Source: Chitinophaga flava (lineage in GTDB: Bacteria; Bacteroidota; Bacteroidia; Chitinophagales; Chitinophagaceae). From it: a DNA stretch of 64,000 nucleotides. Positions 16,802-25,373 of this stretch are shown piece after piece; position 1 is the first letter of the stretch; the number at the start of each line of letters is the position of its first letter. Below the pieces are notes generated by a model that did no database searches, was not told where the DNA came from, and saw only the letters and a list, made by a program, of their open reading frames with translations. Both the position numbers and the translations under genes were made by a program. The stretch is from contig NZ_QFFJ01000003.1 in the NCBI RefSeq assembly GCF_003308995.1, forward strand, positions 186,001 through 250,000, given 5' to 3'.

Positions 16802-17923
16802 ATGAACAACTATAAACCCAAACGTATTGTCAGCCGGCTTTTATCCTCAGCGGGTATTACAGTAAATGGGAATAAGCCCTGGGACATCAGCGTTTTCAAC
16901 GATCATTTTTATACCCGCGTATTACAGGGCGGCTCCCTGGGACTCGGTGAATCCTATATGGAAGGTTACTGGGACTGTGTGCACTTGGATGACTTCTTCT
17001 ATAAGTTGTTGCGGGCCAACCTGGACAAAAGCATTCGCAGGAGTCTGCGATTAAAGACGGAGATTCTGCTTGCCCGGTTATTTAATTTTCAGCAGCCGGC
17101 CAGAGCCATCCGCAATGGCCAGCGGCATTATGATACCGGCAACGACCTTTTCCTCCATATGCTGGACAAGAGGCTTACGTATACCTGCGCTTTCTGGGAC
17201 AACGCCCATAATCTGGACGAAGCCCAGGAAAACAAGCTGGACCTCTCCTGCCGTAAACTACGGCTGCAGCCCGGTATGCATGTACTGGATATCGGTTGCG
17301 GATGGGGAAGTTTTGCCCGTTATGCTGCCGAAAAATATGGTGTGGCTGTTACCGGTGTCACTATTTCCAAAGAGCAGGCAGCGCTGGCACAGGAACGTTG
17401 CGCCGGACTGCCCGTCACTATTCGTCTGCAGGACTATCGCATGGTGAATGAAAAATTTGATGCCGTTGTTTCGCTGGGTATGTTTGAACATGTAGGGGCT
17501 CACAATTATCCTGAATATATGAGGGTTGCCGACCGCTGCCTGAAAGATGACGGATTATTTCTGCTGCATACCATCGGCGGCAATGAAACATCCGCCTTTA
17601 CAGATCAATGGCTGAATAAATACATTTTCCCCGGGGCAGCAATTCCCACTATCCGTCAGATAGGACAAGCCATTGAAGGCCTCTTTGTAATGGAGCACTG
17701 GGAAAACTTCAGTGTCAATTATGATAAAACGCTGATGGCCTGGTATGAAAACGTCAGTGCCAACTGGGATAAACTAAAAAGCAGGTACGACCAGACTTTT
17801 TTCCGTATGTGGAAATATTATCTCTTGTCCTGCGCCGCCTCTTTCCGTGCCCGACACAGCCAGCTCTGGCAGATCGTGTTGTCTAAAGCCGGAGTACCCG
17901 GTGGTTATACTTTTAGCCACTAA
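16802..17923 (+). CDS. cfa: Cyclopropane-fatty-acyl-phospholipid synthase
   Basis: Predicted 373-residue membrane-associated enzyme, close to the 382 residues of E. coli Cfa. It moves a methylene group from S-adenosylmethionine to the double bond of unsaturated acyl chains in phospholipids. The N-terminal lipid-binding part is residues 1-105. The signature HYDTGNDLF lies at 109-117 and TYTCAFW near 127-132. The SAM-binding motif VLDIGCGWGS is at 161-170, followed by GVTISKEQ and FEHVGAHNY. Close to the C-terminus are WENFSVNYDKTLMAWYEN and FFRMWKYYLLSCAASFR, both conserved in the family. It is divergent from the TetR/GIY-YIG operon, with an operator-like palindrome between them, which suggests control of membrane lipid modification by that regulator. 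Confidence 0.92.
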   Translation: MNNYKPKRIVSRLLSSAGITVNGNKPWDISVFNDHFYTRVLQGGSLGLGESYMEGYWDCVHLDDFFYKLLRANLDKSIRRSLRLKTEILLARLFNFQQPARAIRNGQRHYDTGNDLFLHMLDKRLTYTCAFWDNAHNLDEAQENKLDLSCRKLRLQPGMHVLDIGCGWGSFARYAAEKYGVAVTGVTISKEQAALAQERCAGLPVTIRLQDYRMVNEKFDAVVSLGMFEHVGAHNYPEYMRVADRCLKDDGLFLLHTIGGNETSAFTDQWLNKYIFPGAAIPTIRQIGQAIEGLFVMEHWENFSVNYDKTLMAWYENVSANWDKLKSRYDQTFFRMWKYYLLSCAASFRARHSQLWQIVLSKAGVPGGYTFSH

Positions 17924-17951
17924 CGCCAAGGCCCGTACGATTTAGCGACCG

Positions 17952-18686
17952 CTATGGTTTTACAGCCGCCACCAGCAGGAAGATAGGCCTGCGTAACTCA
18001 TCTTTCATTTCCGGATATTTTTCAAGGACTGATGGAGAAGGCGGTGGCTCCTCCACCTGAGTAATACGAAAACCTGCAGCCAGCAAGCCATTTAGCAATG
18101 TAGCCACTGTACGGTGATATTTAATAACATCGTTACCAAGGAACCTTGTCACCCGACGGCCTTCCCCCTGGTAATGATCTACCGGCCAGTGCAGGCGATT
18201 GCCAGCCTCATCATAGTACCAGTCCTGTGCCGCTCTTGCAGTAAATACAGGATGCTCTATGGAGAATACAAAACTACCGCCTTCAGCCAGACAGTTAAAC
18301 ACTTTGCGGCAAACAACGTCATAATGTTCCACATAATGCAGCGCGAGTGAACTGATCACCACATCAAATATACCGTCCTCGAATGCGATATCTTCAATAG
18401 CCTGCTGCCGGTAAGTAATACCGGGCCCGCTATTCAACTCATGAGCCTTCTCCAGCATTTTCTCCGAGAGGTCAACACCGGTGACGCTCGCAGCCTGCTG
18501 CTCCATTACGTAGCGGCAGTGCCAGCCGAAACCACAGCCCAGGTCAAGCACCCGTTTGTTTTGTAAGGGCGGCAACAGTTTGCTGAAAGCCTCCCATTCC
18601 CCTGCTGCACTCAATCCTTCAACGGAGCGCAGCATACGGCTATAGTTAGCAAAAAAGCCAGGATCATCGTATTTATTCTCTTTCAT
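17952..18686 (-). CDS. Class I SAM-dependent methyltransferase
   Basis: Predicted 244-residue cytosolic methyltransferase. Motif I is KRVLDLGCGFGWHCRY, motif II ends in GVDLSEKML, and the post-II region reads FDVVISSLALHYVE. The next part (GGSFVFSIEHPVFTAR) and a short C-terminal cap match UbiE/SmtA-like small-molecule methyltransferases. The substrate cannot be told from sequence. The frame is open 28 codons further upstream, but that stretch overlaps the preceding aminotransferase gene and has no family similarity. I chose the ATG at 18686, 10 bp after that gene's stop. The pair is probably co-transcribed. Confidence 0.85.
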   Translation of the reverse strand: MKENKYDDPGFFANYSRMLRSVEGLSAAGEWEAFSKLLPPLQNKRVLDLGCGFGWHCRYVMEQQAASVTGVDLSEKMLEKAHELNSGPGITYRQQAIEDIAFEDGIFDVVISSLALHYVEHYDVVCRKVFNCLAEGGSFVFSIEHPVFTARAAQDWYYDEAGNRLHWPVDHYQGEGRRVTRFLGNDVIKYHRTVATLLNGLLAAGFRITQVEEPPPSPSVLEKYPEMKDELRRPIFLLVAAVKP

Positions 18687-18696
18687 AACATATCGT

Positions 18697-19503
18697 TTAT
18701 AGCTGATCCCAGGGAATAACATCATAGGTGCGGTCCAGCAGAGAAGTGAGCGCAGACGGGTCTTTGTCAAACTGATGCTGATTGATCCGGGTGATGATTC
18801 CCCTGTGATGGATGGAATTGGTATAAAAAGCAGCCTTGTATTCGTTGAGTTGCGACAGTAAGATATTCCGATGAATAACAGGCACGCCTGTATTCCAGAG
18901 TCCTTCGGTGAGGAGCTGAATCATGATACCAGGTAAGGCAGGCGCAGCGGGCAGTATCACGGAATGGCCGTCATAGAATCCGATGTTCCAGACAGACCCC
19001 TCCGAAATGTGCTGATGCTGATTGACATATAATACGTCATCATAGCCTGCCGCGCGGGCTTCGCGCTGGTAGGCCAGTATACCAGACAAGATACCGCTGT
19101 ATTTCACGTCCGGCATCAGGCGCTGGAAACGGGCGGTCATCACCTGTAGCGGGGCTACTGCCGGCTCTACCGGCGGTTTTTTGGTGATGAGCACGTACAG
19201 GTCGTTTTCGTATATGCCAGGCCGTTGGTAGTCGGGCGTAAAAATATTGATACGGATAGTGCAGGATTCATTTTCTCCGATGATATTTTTGAGATAAGCG
19301 ATGATTTTGTCATCGGGGAGATGACAACCGAACAGCTTGTCACTGCTCTTCTGCAGCCTGTCGAGATGCAGGCGGAGACCTTTTACCTGCCGGTTTCGTA
19401 TCTGCATGGACGTAAAATGTCCGTATGATAATGCCATCATCAGCGGCAGATCAGCTGTTTCCAGGCTTCTGCCATTGATTTCCTGAACGAAGGTGTGATC
19501 CAT
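18697..19503 (-). CDS. Class IV aminotransferase (PLP-dependent)
   Basis: Predicted 268-residue cytosolic PLP enzyme of fold type IV, which holds branched-chain aminotransferases, D-amino acid aminotransferases and aminodeoxychorismate lyase. Lys134 in the phrase DVKYSG is the expected Schiff-base lysine. Glu168 in ISEGSVWNIGF is the residue that contacts the PLP ring nitrogen. LHLDRLQKSSDKL (46-57) is the usual N-terminal small-domain helix. The length fits a lyase-like or short aminotransferase member. Substrate is unassigned; pabC-like or D-amino acid activity are both possible. A methyltransferase gene follows 10 bp downstream. Confidence 0.82.
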   Translation of the reverse strand: MDHTFVQEINGRSLETADLPLMMALSYGHFTSMQIRNRQVKGLRLHLDRLQKSSDKLFGCHLPDDKIIAYLKNIIGENESCTIRINIFTPDYQRPGIYENDLYVLITKKPPVEPAVAPLQVMTARFQRLMPDVKYSGILSGILAYQREARAAGYDDVLYVNQHQHISEGSVWNIGFYDGHSVILPAAPALPGIMIQLLTEGLWNTGVPVIHRNILLSQLNEYKAAFYTNSIHHRGIITRINQHQFDKDPSALTSLLDRTYDVIPWDQL

Positions 19504-19564
19504 AGGCTATGTTTCCTGATAAAGCTAAATAATCTTTATCAATTGCAGTGCAGTCGCGGGGGGC

Positions 19565-19595
19565 TTGCGTTTTTAAAAAGATTTTGATACTTTAG
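19565..19595 (+). promoter_or_regulatory. Promoter of the ECF sigma gene
   Basis: A TTG at 19565-19567 and TACTTTAG at 19588-19595 (one mismatch to TAnnTTTG) are separated by 20 bp, the usual Bacteroidota spacing. The sigma gene starts 52 bp downstream. Confidence 0.6.
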
Positions 19596-19647
19596 CGCCG
19601 ACAAACCAGCCAAACCATATTGTGAGCAGGGGGATACACTTTATCTG

Positions 19648-20250
19648 ATGAAGGGCAGTCAATATAATGAAAGGGAGATCGTTGCCCGTATAGCCAAAGG
19701 TGATGAATCTGCATTTGCTGTCTTTTTTCGCCATCATTACCAGAAAATTTACGAAGTAGGACTGATGCTGACGCAAACGGAATCCGTTGCGGAAGAGCTG
19801 GTGCAGGATGTTTTTCTGAAAGTATGGAAGCAGCAGGAACAGCTGCCTGCTATCACGGACATTCCATCCTGGCTGTTTATCATTGCCCGCAATGATGCCT
19901 ACAAGGCGTTGCGGCGCAGCACCCGTCTGAAGGTGGTCCTGGAAACGCTGGAGTGGCCGCTGCCAGTGTCCAATGAAACAGACGAGCAGATCATTTATCG
20001 CAACTACCATGAACTGGTAAACAAAGCGGTGAGCCAGCTTCCTGCCCGTCAGCAGATGGCCTGGCGCCTTAGCCGTGAAGAAGGCCTCAAACGCGAGGAA
20101 ATAGCCAGCCGTATGCAGATCCGGCCAGACACGGTAAAGGAACACCTGACCCTTGCCGTAAAAAATATCCGTCAATTTCTGGAAACACAAGACGCCCTGC
20201 TGATAGGCGCTGAAGTCATCTTCCTCTGGAGTATTCATTCCCTCAATTAA
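19648..20250 (+). CDS. ECF RNA polymerase sigma factor
   Basis: Predicted 200-residue sigma-70 family factor with regions 2 and 4 only. Region 2 is at about 25-92 (AFAVFFRHHYQKIYEVGLML, AEELVQDVFLKVW, PSWLFIIARN). Region 4 is at about 125-180 (LPARQQMAWRLSREEGLKREEIA and PDTVKEHLTLAVKNIR). Such factors in Bacteroidota act with FecR-like anti-sigma factors and SusC-type TonB receptors in trans-envelope signalling. This gene is followed by exactly that set (FecR, SusC with an STN domain, SusD), so it likely drives the downstream outer-membrane uptake genes. Confidence 0.93.
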   Translation: MKGSQYNEREIVARIAKGDESAFAVFFRHHYQKIYEVGLMLTQTESVAEELVQDVFLKVWKQQEQLPAITDIPSWLFIIARNDAYKALRRSTRLKVVLETLEWPLPVSNETDEQIIYRNYHELVNKAVSQLPARQQMAWRLSREEGLKREEIASRMQIRPDTVKEHLTLAVKNIRQFLETQDALLIGAEVIFLWSIHSLN

Positions 20251-20346
20251 TTTTTTTTTTAAGACACCCCCCAAAACTTCCGTCACCAGGATCTTTATTA
20301 TAATGACGGGCAATACCACCAACCATTTTATCCGTCAACAGCTTAT

Positions 20347-21510
20347 ATGGACCAAAATCGACTGGAATATTTATTCAGCAGGTATACTGCCGGCCATGCC
20401 ACGCCCGAAGAGCTCAGGGAATTTGATGCCATGGTGCAAGTACCGGACAATGAAACAGCCTTAAAAGAAAATATTGACCGATTACTGTATAACGCAAGCG
20501 GAAGCGCTTCCATGCCGGAAAGCGCTATCCAGGCAACGTTACAACATATTACCGGGAAACATGCGCCTTCATCCATTGTGCGTTATCTCCGCAACTGGTG
20601 GGCAGCTGCAGCCGTTATTGTATTACTGGGCTGCAGTCTCTACCTGCTGAAAACACCGAAAACAACCACGGTACCGCTGGCCGACAAAGCACCTGGCACC
20701 GACAAAGCCGTGCTGACCCTCGCCGATGGCACCACCATACAGCTGGACAGCAGCGGCCACCAGGTTATCGGTCAACAGCAGACAGCCATCCGGCAGTCCG
20801 GCGGACAACTGCAATACACTGTACTGCACCCCGCTGCCAGCACCGGTTATAATACACTGACTACCCCCTGTGGCGGACAGTTCAGGGTGATACTGCCGGA
20901 CGGCACCACCGTATGGCTGAATACCGCTTCCTCTCTGCGTTACCCAACTGCCTTTACCGGCACCGACAGGACCGTAGAGCTGCAGGGTGAAGCCTATTTT
21001 GAAGTAGCTGCTAACCCTTCCCTGCCCTTCCGGGTGAAAACAGCCGGACAGGAAATACAGGTGCTGGGTACCAGTTTTAACATGAACGCCTATACGAATG
21101 AGGACTATACCGTCACCACACTGGTGACAGGCCGCGTAAAAGCCACGGCTCCGGGCACTCCTGAAGGGGTGGTGCTGGCGCCCGGCCAACAGGCTATCAC
21201 CGCCCACAGCGGCAATGCCCGCATTGCGGTAGGTAGCACCAACGCCGCAGACGCCATTGCATGGAAAAACGGGCTTTTCCTGTTTGACAATGCCAGCCTG
21301 GAAACTGTCATGCGTTGCCTGGAACGCTGGTATGATGTTACCGTAAAATATGAAGTCACACCGGATATACACTACACCGGGCAGATCGCCAGAAACCAGC
21401 CACTGTCCATAGTAATCGCTATGCTGGAACAAACCGGCAGCGCCCGGTTCCGCCTGATCAGGGCCGAACAGGGACATCAAACAAAAGATATGATCATCAT
21501 CCTACAATAA
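20347..21510 (+). CDS. FecR-family anti-sigma factor
   Basis: Predicted 387-residue single-pass inner-membrane protein. The cytosolic N-terminal part (1-80) would bind the ECF sigma factor. The membrane segment is at about 84-103 (NWWAAAAVIVLLGCSLYLL region). The periplasmic FecR domain follows (LPDGTTVWLNTASSLRYP, VELQGEAYFEVA, VKTAGQEIQVLGTSFNMNAY), and the DUF4974/STN-like C-terminal domain is FDNASLETVMRCLERWYDVTVKYE. All parts are intact. It should sense the STN domain of the SusC-type receptor encoded next, and hold or release the upstream sigma factor. The gap to the sigma gene is 96 bp. Confidence 0.93.
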   Translation: MDQNRLEYLFSRYTAGHATPEELREFDAMVQVPDNETALKENIDRLLYNASGSASMPESAIQATLQHITGKHAPSSIVRYLRNWWAAAAVIVLLGCSLYLLKTPKTTTVPLADKAPGTDKAVLTLADGTTIQLDSSGHQVIGQQQTAIRQSGGQLQYTVLHPAASTGYNTLTTPCGGQFRVILPDGTTVWLNTASSLRYPTAFTGTDRTVELQGEAYFEVAANPSLPFRVKTAGQEIQVLGTSFNMNAYTNEDYTVTTLVTGRVKATAPGTPEGVVLAPGQQAITAHSGNARIAVGSTNAADAIAWKNGLFLFDNASLETVMRCLERWYDVTVKYEVTPDIHYTGQIARNQPLSIVIAMLEQTGSARFRLIRAEQGHQTKDMIIILQ

Positions 21511-21589
21511 ACGGCAAGGAGGGCCACACCATGATATTAAATTAATACGAAACAAAAACAGCTAGACGACGACATCCACCATTAAAAAA

Positions 21590-21613
21590 CCGGAAACGTT
21601 GGCGCGTTCCCGG
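21590..21613 (+). other. Hairpin in the FecR-SusC gap
   Basis: CCGGAAACG and CGTTCCCGG can pair over 9 bp with one mismatch and a 6-nt loop. There is no T-run, so it is not a standard terminator. It lies in the 207-bp space before the SusC gene and could affect mRNA stability or the FecR/SusC expression ratio. Confidence 0.35.
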
Positions 21614-21717
21614 TACATGAAGGATCAACCAAACCTGGACCAGGCTTGCATTCCGGAACCAGGTAATGATAATAGTTTATTACAAACCATCATCGTAAAT
21701 CCAAACGACACGAAGAT

Positions 21718-24700
21718 ATGAGAGAAAGTTTATTCTCCCAAGGGGGATTATTGCCCCTATGTATACCAGTACCAACAACCAAATCTCTGTCAGATCCCAC
21801 CACCAGCCTGTCTGACATGCGATATCTAAAAAAAGTTTTACTCATGATGAAACTTACAGGAGTACTCTTGCTCGCCCTATGCCTGCAAGTAAGTGCCAGG
21901 GTCTATTCCCAGAAGGTGACACTCACGGAGCGCAACGTTCCGGTACAGCAAATATTCAGTAGTATTCGCCAACAAACAGGGTTCATGTTTCTTTACAGTA
22001 ATGAAACCCTTAAAAACACACATACCGTTTCTGCACAACTGACTGACGTGCCGCTGAAAGATGCGCTGGACCATATCACCAGTAACCAGCCTATCACCTA
22101 CAGCATTGAAGACAATAATACCATTCTGATCAAACCTAAGCCAGTGACCACAGTAACGGCTCCTGCCCTTATTGCTCTCAGCGGAACCGTAACCGATAGT
22201 AAAGGGCAACCGCTCATCGGGGTAACCGTAAAAGCAAAAGGTTCTGCTGCAGGCGCCATCACCAACGAACAGGGCTACTGGTCGCTGCAGGCTCCAGACA
22301 ATACCACTGTGCTTGTATTTTCCTTCATCGGTTATATGAACCATGAAGAGCCTATCAAGGGTAGAAGCAATATACATGTAGTGTTGAAACAGGAAGACAA
22401 AACCATGAGCGAAGTAGTGGTAACCGGCTACCAGAAGGTAGAACGGCGCTCGCTCACCTCTTCCATCACTTCTCTTAAAACGGAAAATCTCAAAACCATC
22501 AACCAGCCCAGCATCGACAAACTGCTGCAGGGACAGGTACCCGGTATGGTAGTAATGAGCACTTCCGGTGCACCGGGAGCGGTACCACAGATCCGTATCC
22601 GCGGTACATCCACCATCAGTGGAAACACACAGCCTTTATGGGTAGTAGACGGTATCATCCTCGATGATCCTATCAACGCCTCCGTAGACGATATTATGAC
22701 CAACCGTAACCTGATAGCCTCTGGTATCGGCGGTATCAACGTAGAAGATATCGAGTCTATCAACGTGCTGAAAGATGCGGCGGCCACCGCTATCTACGGT
22801 ACCAAAGCAGCGAACGGCGTTATCGTGCTGACCTCCAAAAAAGGCCAGGCTGGTAAAACAAGGATTAACTATTCCAGTTTTGCGACGCTCAATATGCGTC
22901 CCCGTATCGAAGACGCCTATATGATGAATTCTCAGGAGAGAATCGGTGTAGACCTGGAAATGATGCGCCGGGGCGTACTCACCGCCAGCTCCCCCCGCAT
23001 CGGTGAATACGGTACTGCCACCGACTTTGAACGTTATCTCATAGATGTACATGACCGTAAACTCAGCTGGGCCGACTTCGAGAAAAAAGTCAACCAGCTG
23101 GAACAGGTAAACACCGACTGGTTTCAATACCTCTTCCGCAACGGCTTCACACATCGTCAGAACCTTAATATCTCCGGCGGTAATGAAAAAACCACTTTCT
23201 ATCTCTCCGGCAGCTATATGGATGAACAAGCCACTGCAAAGCAGACAGGCATGAAAACCTATACCGCCTCATTGAAAGTATATACCAAACTGCATCCTAC
23301 ACTGCGTGTAGGTGGTATCCTGGATTTTAACCGCCGTGACAACAGTAGCTTTTTTGCCGCCGACTCCCGTGAAAACCCTTACGAATGGGCCATTTACACC
23401 ACCCGTGCCCAGAATGCCTATGATGAAAACGGTAACTACAACTACCTGTATTACAATGGCATCAAATACAACTTCATGGAAAACCGTGACTATGGCTGGC
23501 GTAATTCCAAAAACTTCGGCATCAGAGGTACGGTAGATCTGGAGTGGAAGCCCCTGAATCCGCTGATCTTCAGCAGCCTCATTTCCTTTGCCAACCAGAA
23601 CACTACCGATGAAGATATCGCCACCGAAAACAGCTACTTCGTTAAAAGAAGACAGCAGGATGTTTACACCATCATCGATTATGTAGGTGTTCAGCTGTGG
23701 AATGAAGGCGGTTACCGCAAAGGCAGAAACAATAACAACAACTCCATCACACTTCGTAACCAGGTGTCCTATATGCCGGTACTCAATGCCAATCACCGTT
23801 TTGATGTGATGGCCGGACAGGAAATCAGGACTTCCAAATATGAAGAAGAAGCAACGGAAATCTATGGTTATGTGCATGACCGCGGAAGACAGCAGATGCC
23901 ACAGTTTGCACTGATGCAGAAACTGGGTGTTCCCTACTGGACTGAAAACCTCAACCAGCAGGCATCTGTGTCTTATTACGGTACTACAGGCTATACCTTC
24001 AAAAACAGATATACCGTAAGTTTCAACGCCCGTACAGATGGCTCCAACCGCTTTGGTCTCAAAACCAACCAGCTGTTCCAGCCACTGTGGGCCGTAGGTG
24101 CCAACTACCAGCTGAAAGAAGAACCTTTCTTCGCCAACAAGGACTGGTTGAGTTATCTCACTGTACGCGCTTCCTATGGCAGCCAGGGTAACGTAGCTGC
24201 ACAGGCCTATTCAGATATTGTGGCCACTATCGGTAAGCCCGATCAGGCCAACAAGGACAACTTCCTGGTGATCAATGCACCTAAGAACCCCAACCTGAAA
24301 TGGGAGAAAAACTATACCACCAACGTGGCGCTGGAGCTGGGTCTCTGGAAACGCCGTTTCATGGTGACTTTGGAATACTATAACAAAAAAGGTGTAGATC
24401 TGCTCGGCAACAAACGTGTATCACAGGTATCCGGCTTCAACACCATTCAGGTGAACTGGGCTTCTATGAGAAACAGTGGTGTGGAAGTAACTTTCAACAC
24501 CATCAACATCGACACCAAAAACTTCCGCTGGTCTACCAACCTCAATGCAGGTTACAATAAAAACGAAGTGCTGGACGTATACTCTCTGCCTACCGTGTAT
24601 AGCCTGACCAATGCCCAGAGAAGCAATTACGGCGACGCAGCAATGATCGGCAAGCCGATCAACGGATTGTGGTCTTATCGTTTTGCAGGCCTCAATCAGG

Positions 24701-25365
24701 ACGGACATGCCACCTTCTATACCAACAAACCCGGAGAAACCGTATCCAATGGTATGCGTAGCCTCGACGGGCTGGTATATTCCGGTACGACTATGCCATT
24801 AGTACAGGGCGGCTTCACCAACACTTTCTCTTATAAAAAATTCACTTTATCAGCACTGTTCATCGGCAGTTTCGGCAACGTAATCCGTTTACGCAACCTC
24901 TCTACCGGTATACTCTTCAATTATCCTGAAGCTTCTCAGAACCTGTCTGCCGAATGGGCCAACAGATGGCAGCAGCCGGGTGATGAACTTAAAACCAACA
25001 TTCCCCGCCTGGAATCAGAGATGAACATCGGCGGCCTCTCCGATTCACGGCCTTACAACGGAGAAATGTATGACAACAGCGACCTCAGAACAGTAAAAGG
25101 AGATTTTGTGCGTCTGCAGAACCTCTCCCTCAGCTACGATCTGTACAGCCCCCGTCTGCGTAAAAGCGGCATTCAGAATATGCGGTTCATGCTGCAGGGC
25201 AACAACCTGCATGTATGGAAAAACAGCGCACTCAAAGGGCAGGATCCGGAAGCGACCGGCTCTGTGATGCGGTACAGCGACACCAGATCAGCCAATGTAT
25301 CATTTGGTAATACTTACCTGCCTCTGCCACGCTCCTATTCATTCTCCTTTTCCTTACAGTTTTAA
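21718..25365 (+). CDS. SusC/RagA TonB-dependent receptor with STN domain
   Basis: Predicted 1215-residue outer-membrane transporter. A signal region is at about 40-64. The STN (secretin/TonB N-terminal) signalling domain is at about 66-140 (VPVQQIFSSIRQQTGFMFLYSNETL). The carboxypeptidase-like domain is at about 152-232 (GTVTDSKGQPLIGVTVKAKG). The plug carries VVVTGYQ, LLQGQVPGMVV, LWVVDGIIL and IESINVLKDAATAIYGTKAANGVIVLTS, and the large C-terminal barrel ends with a terminal aromatic (LPLPRSYSFSFSLQF). The STN domain matches the FecR partner upstream, so the receptor is both transporter and sensor. Its ligand is unknown; SusCD pairs take glycans, peptides or other large nutrients. A start at the internal ATG 21817 (MRYLKKVLL) gives a more regular signal peptide and may be the true one. 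Confidence 0.93.
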   Translation: MRESLFSQGGLLPLCIPVPTTKSLSDPTTSLSDMRYLKKVLLMMKLTGVLLLALCLQVSARVYSQKVTLTERNVPVQQIFSSIRQQTGFMFLYSNETLKNTHTVSAQLTDVPLKDALDHITSNQPITYSIEDNNTILIKPKPVTTVTAPALIALSGTVTDSKGQPLIGVTVKAKGSAAGAITNEQGYWSLQAPDNTTVLVFSFIGYMNHEEPIKGRSNIHVVLKQEDKTMSEVVVTGYQKVERRSLTSSITSLKTENLKTINQPSIDKLLQGQVPGMVVMSTSGAPGAVPQIRIRGTSTISGNTQPLWVVDGIILDDPINASVDDIMTNRNLIASGIGGINVEDIESINVLKDAAATAIYGTKAANGVIVLTSKKGQAGKTRINYSSFATLNMRPRIEDAYMMNSQERIGVDLEMMRRGVLTASSPRIGEYGTATDFERYLIDVHDRKLSWADFEKKVNQLEQVNTDWFQYLFRNGFTHRQNLNISGGNEKTTFYLSGSYMDEQATAKQTGMKTYTASLKVYTKLHPTLRVGGILDFNRRDNSSFFAADSRENPYEWAIYTTRAQNAYDENGNYNYLYYNGIKYNFMENRDYGWRNSKNFGIRGTVDLEWKPLNPLIFSSLISFANQNTTDEDIATENSYFVKRRQQDVYTIIDYVGVQLWNEGGYRKGRNNNNNSITLRNQVSYMPVLNANHRFDVMAGQEIRTSKYEEEATEIYGYVHDRGRQQMPQFALMQKLGVPYWTENLNQQASVSYYGTTGYTFKNRYTVSFNARTDGSNRFGLKTNQLFQPLWAVGANYQLKEEPFFANKDWLSYLTVRASYGSQGNVAAQAYSDIVATIGKPDQANKDNFLVINAPKNPNLKWEKNYTTNVALELGLWKRRFMVTLEYYNKKGVDLLGNKRVSQVSGFNTIQVNWASMRNSGVEVTFNTINIDTKNFRWSTNLNAGYNKNEVLDVYSLPTVYSLTNAQRSNYGDAAMIGKPINGLWSYRFAGLNQDGHATFYTNKPGETVSNGMRSLDGLVYSGTTMPLVQGGFTNTFSYKKFTLSALFIGSFGNVIRLRNLSTGILFNYPEASQNLSAEWANRWQQPGDELKTNIPRLESEMNIGGLSDSRPYNGEMYDNSDLRTVKGDFVRLQNLSLSYDLYSPRLRKSGIQNMRFMLQGNNLHVWKNSALKGQDPEATGSVMRYSDTRSANVSFGNTYLPLPRSYSFSFSLQF

Positions 25366-25373
25366 ACAGATGT

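Noticed and set aside
21590..21613. Hairpin before the SusC gene as a rho-independent terminator
   Set aside because: There is no T-run after the stem, so a terminator call is not supported.
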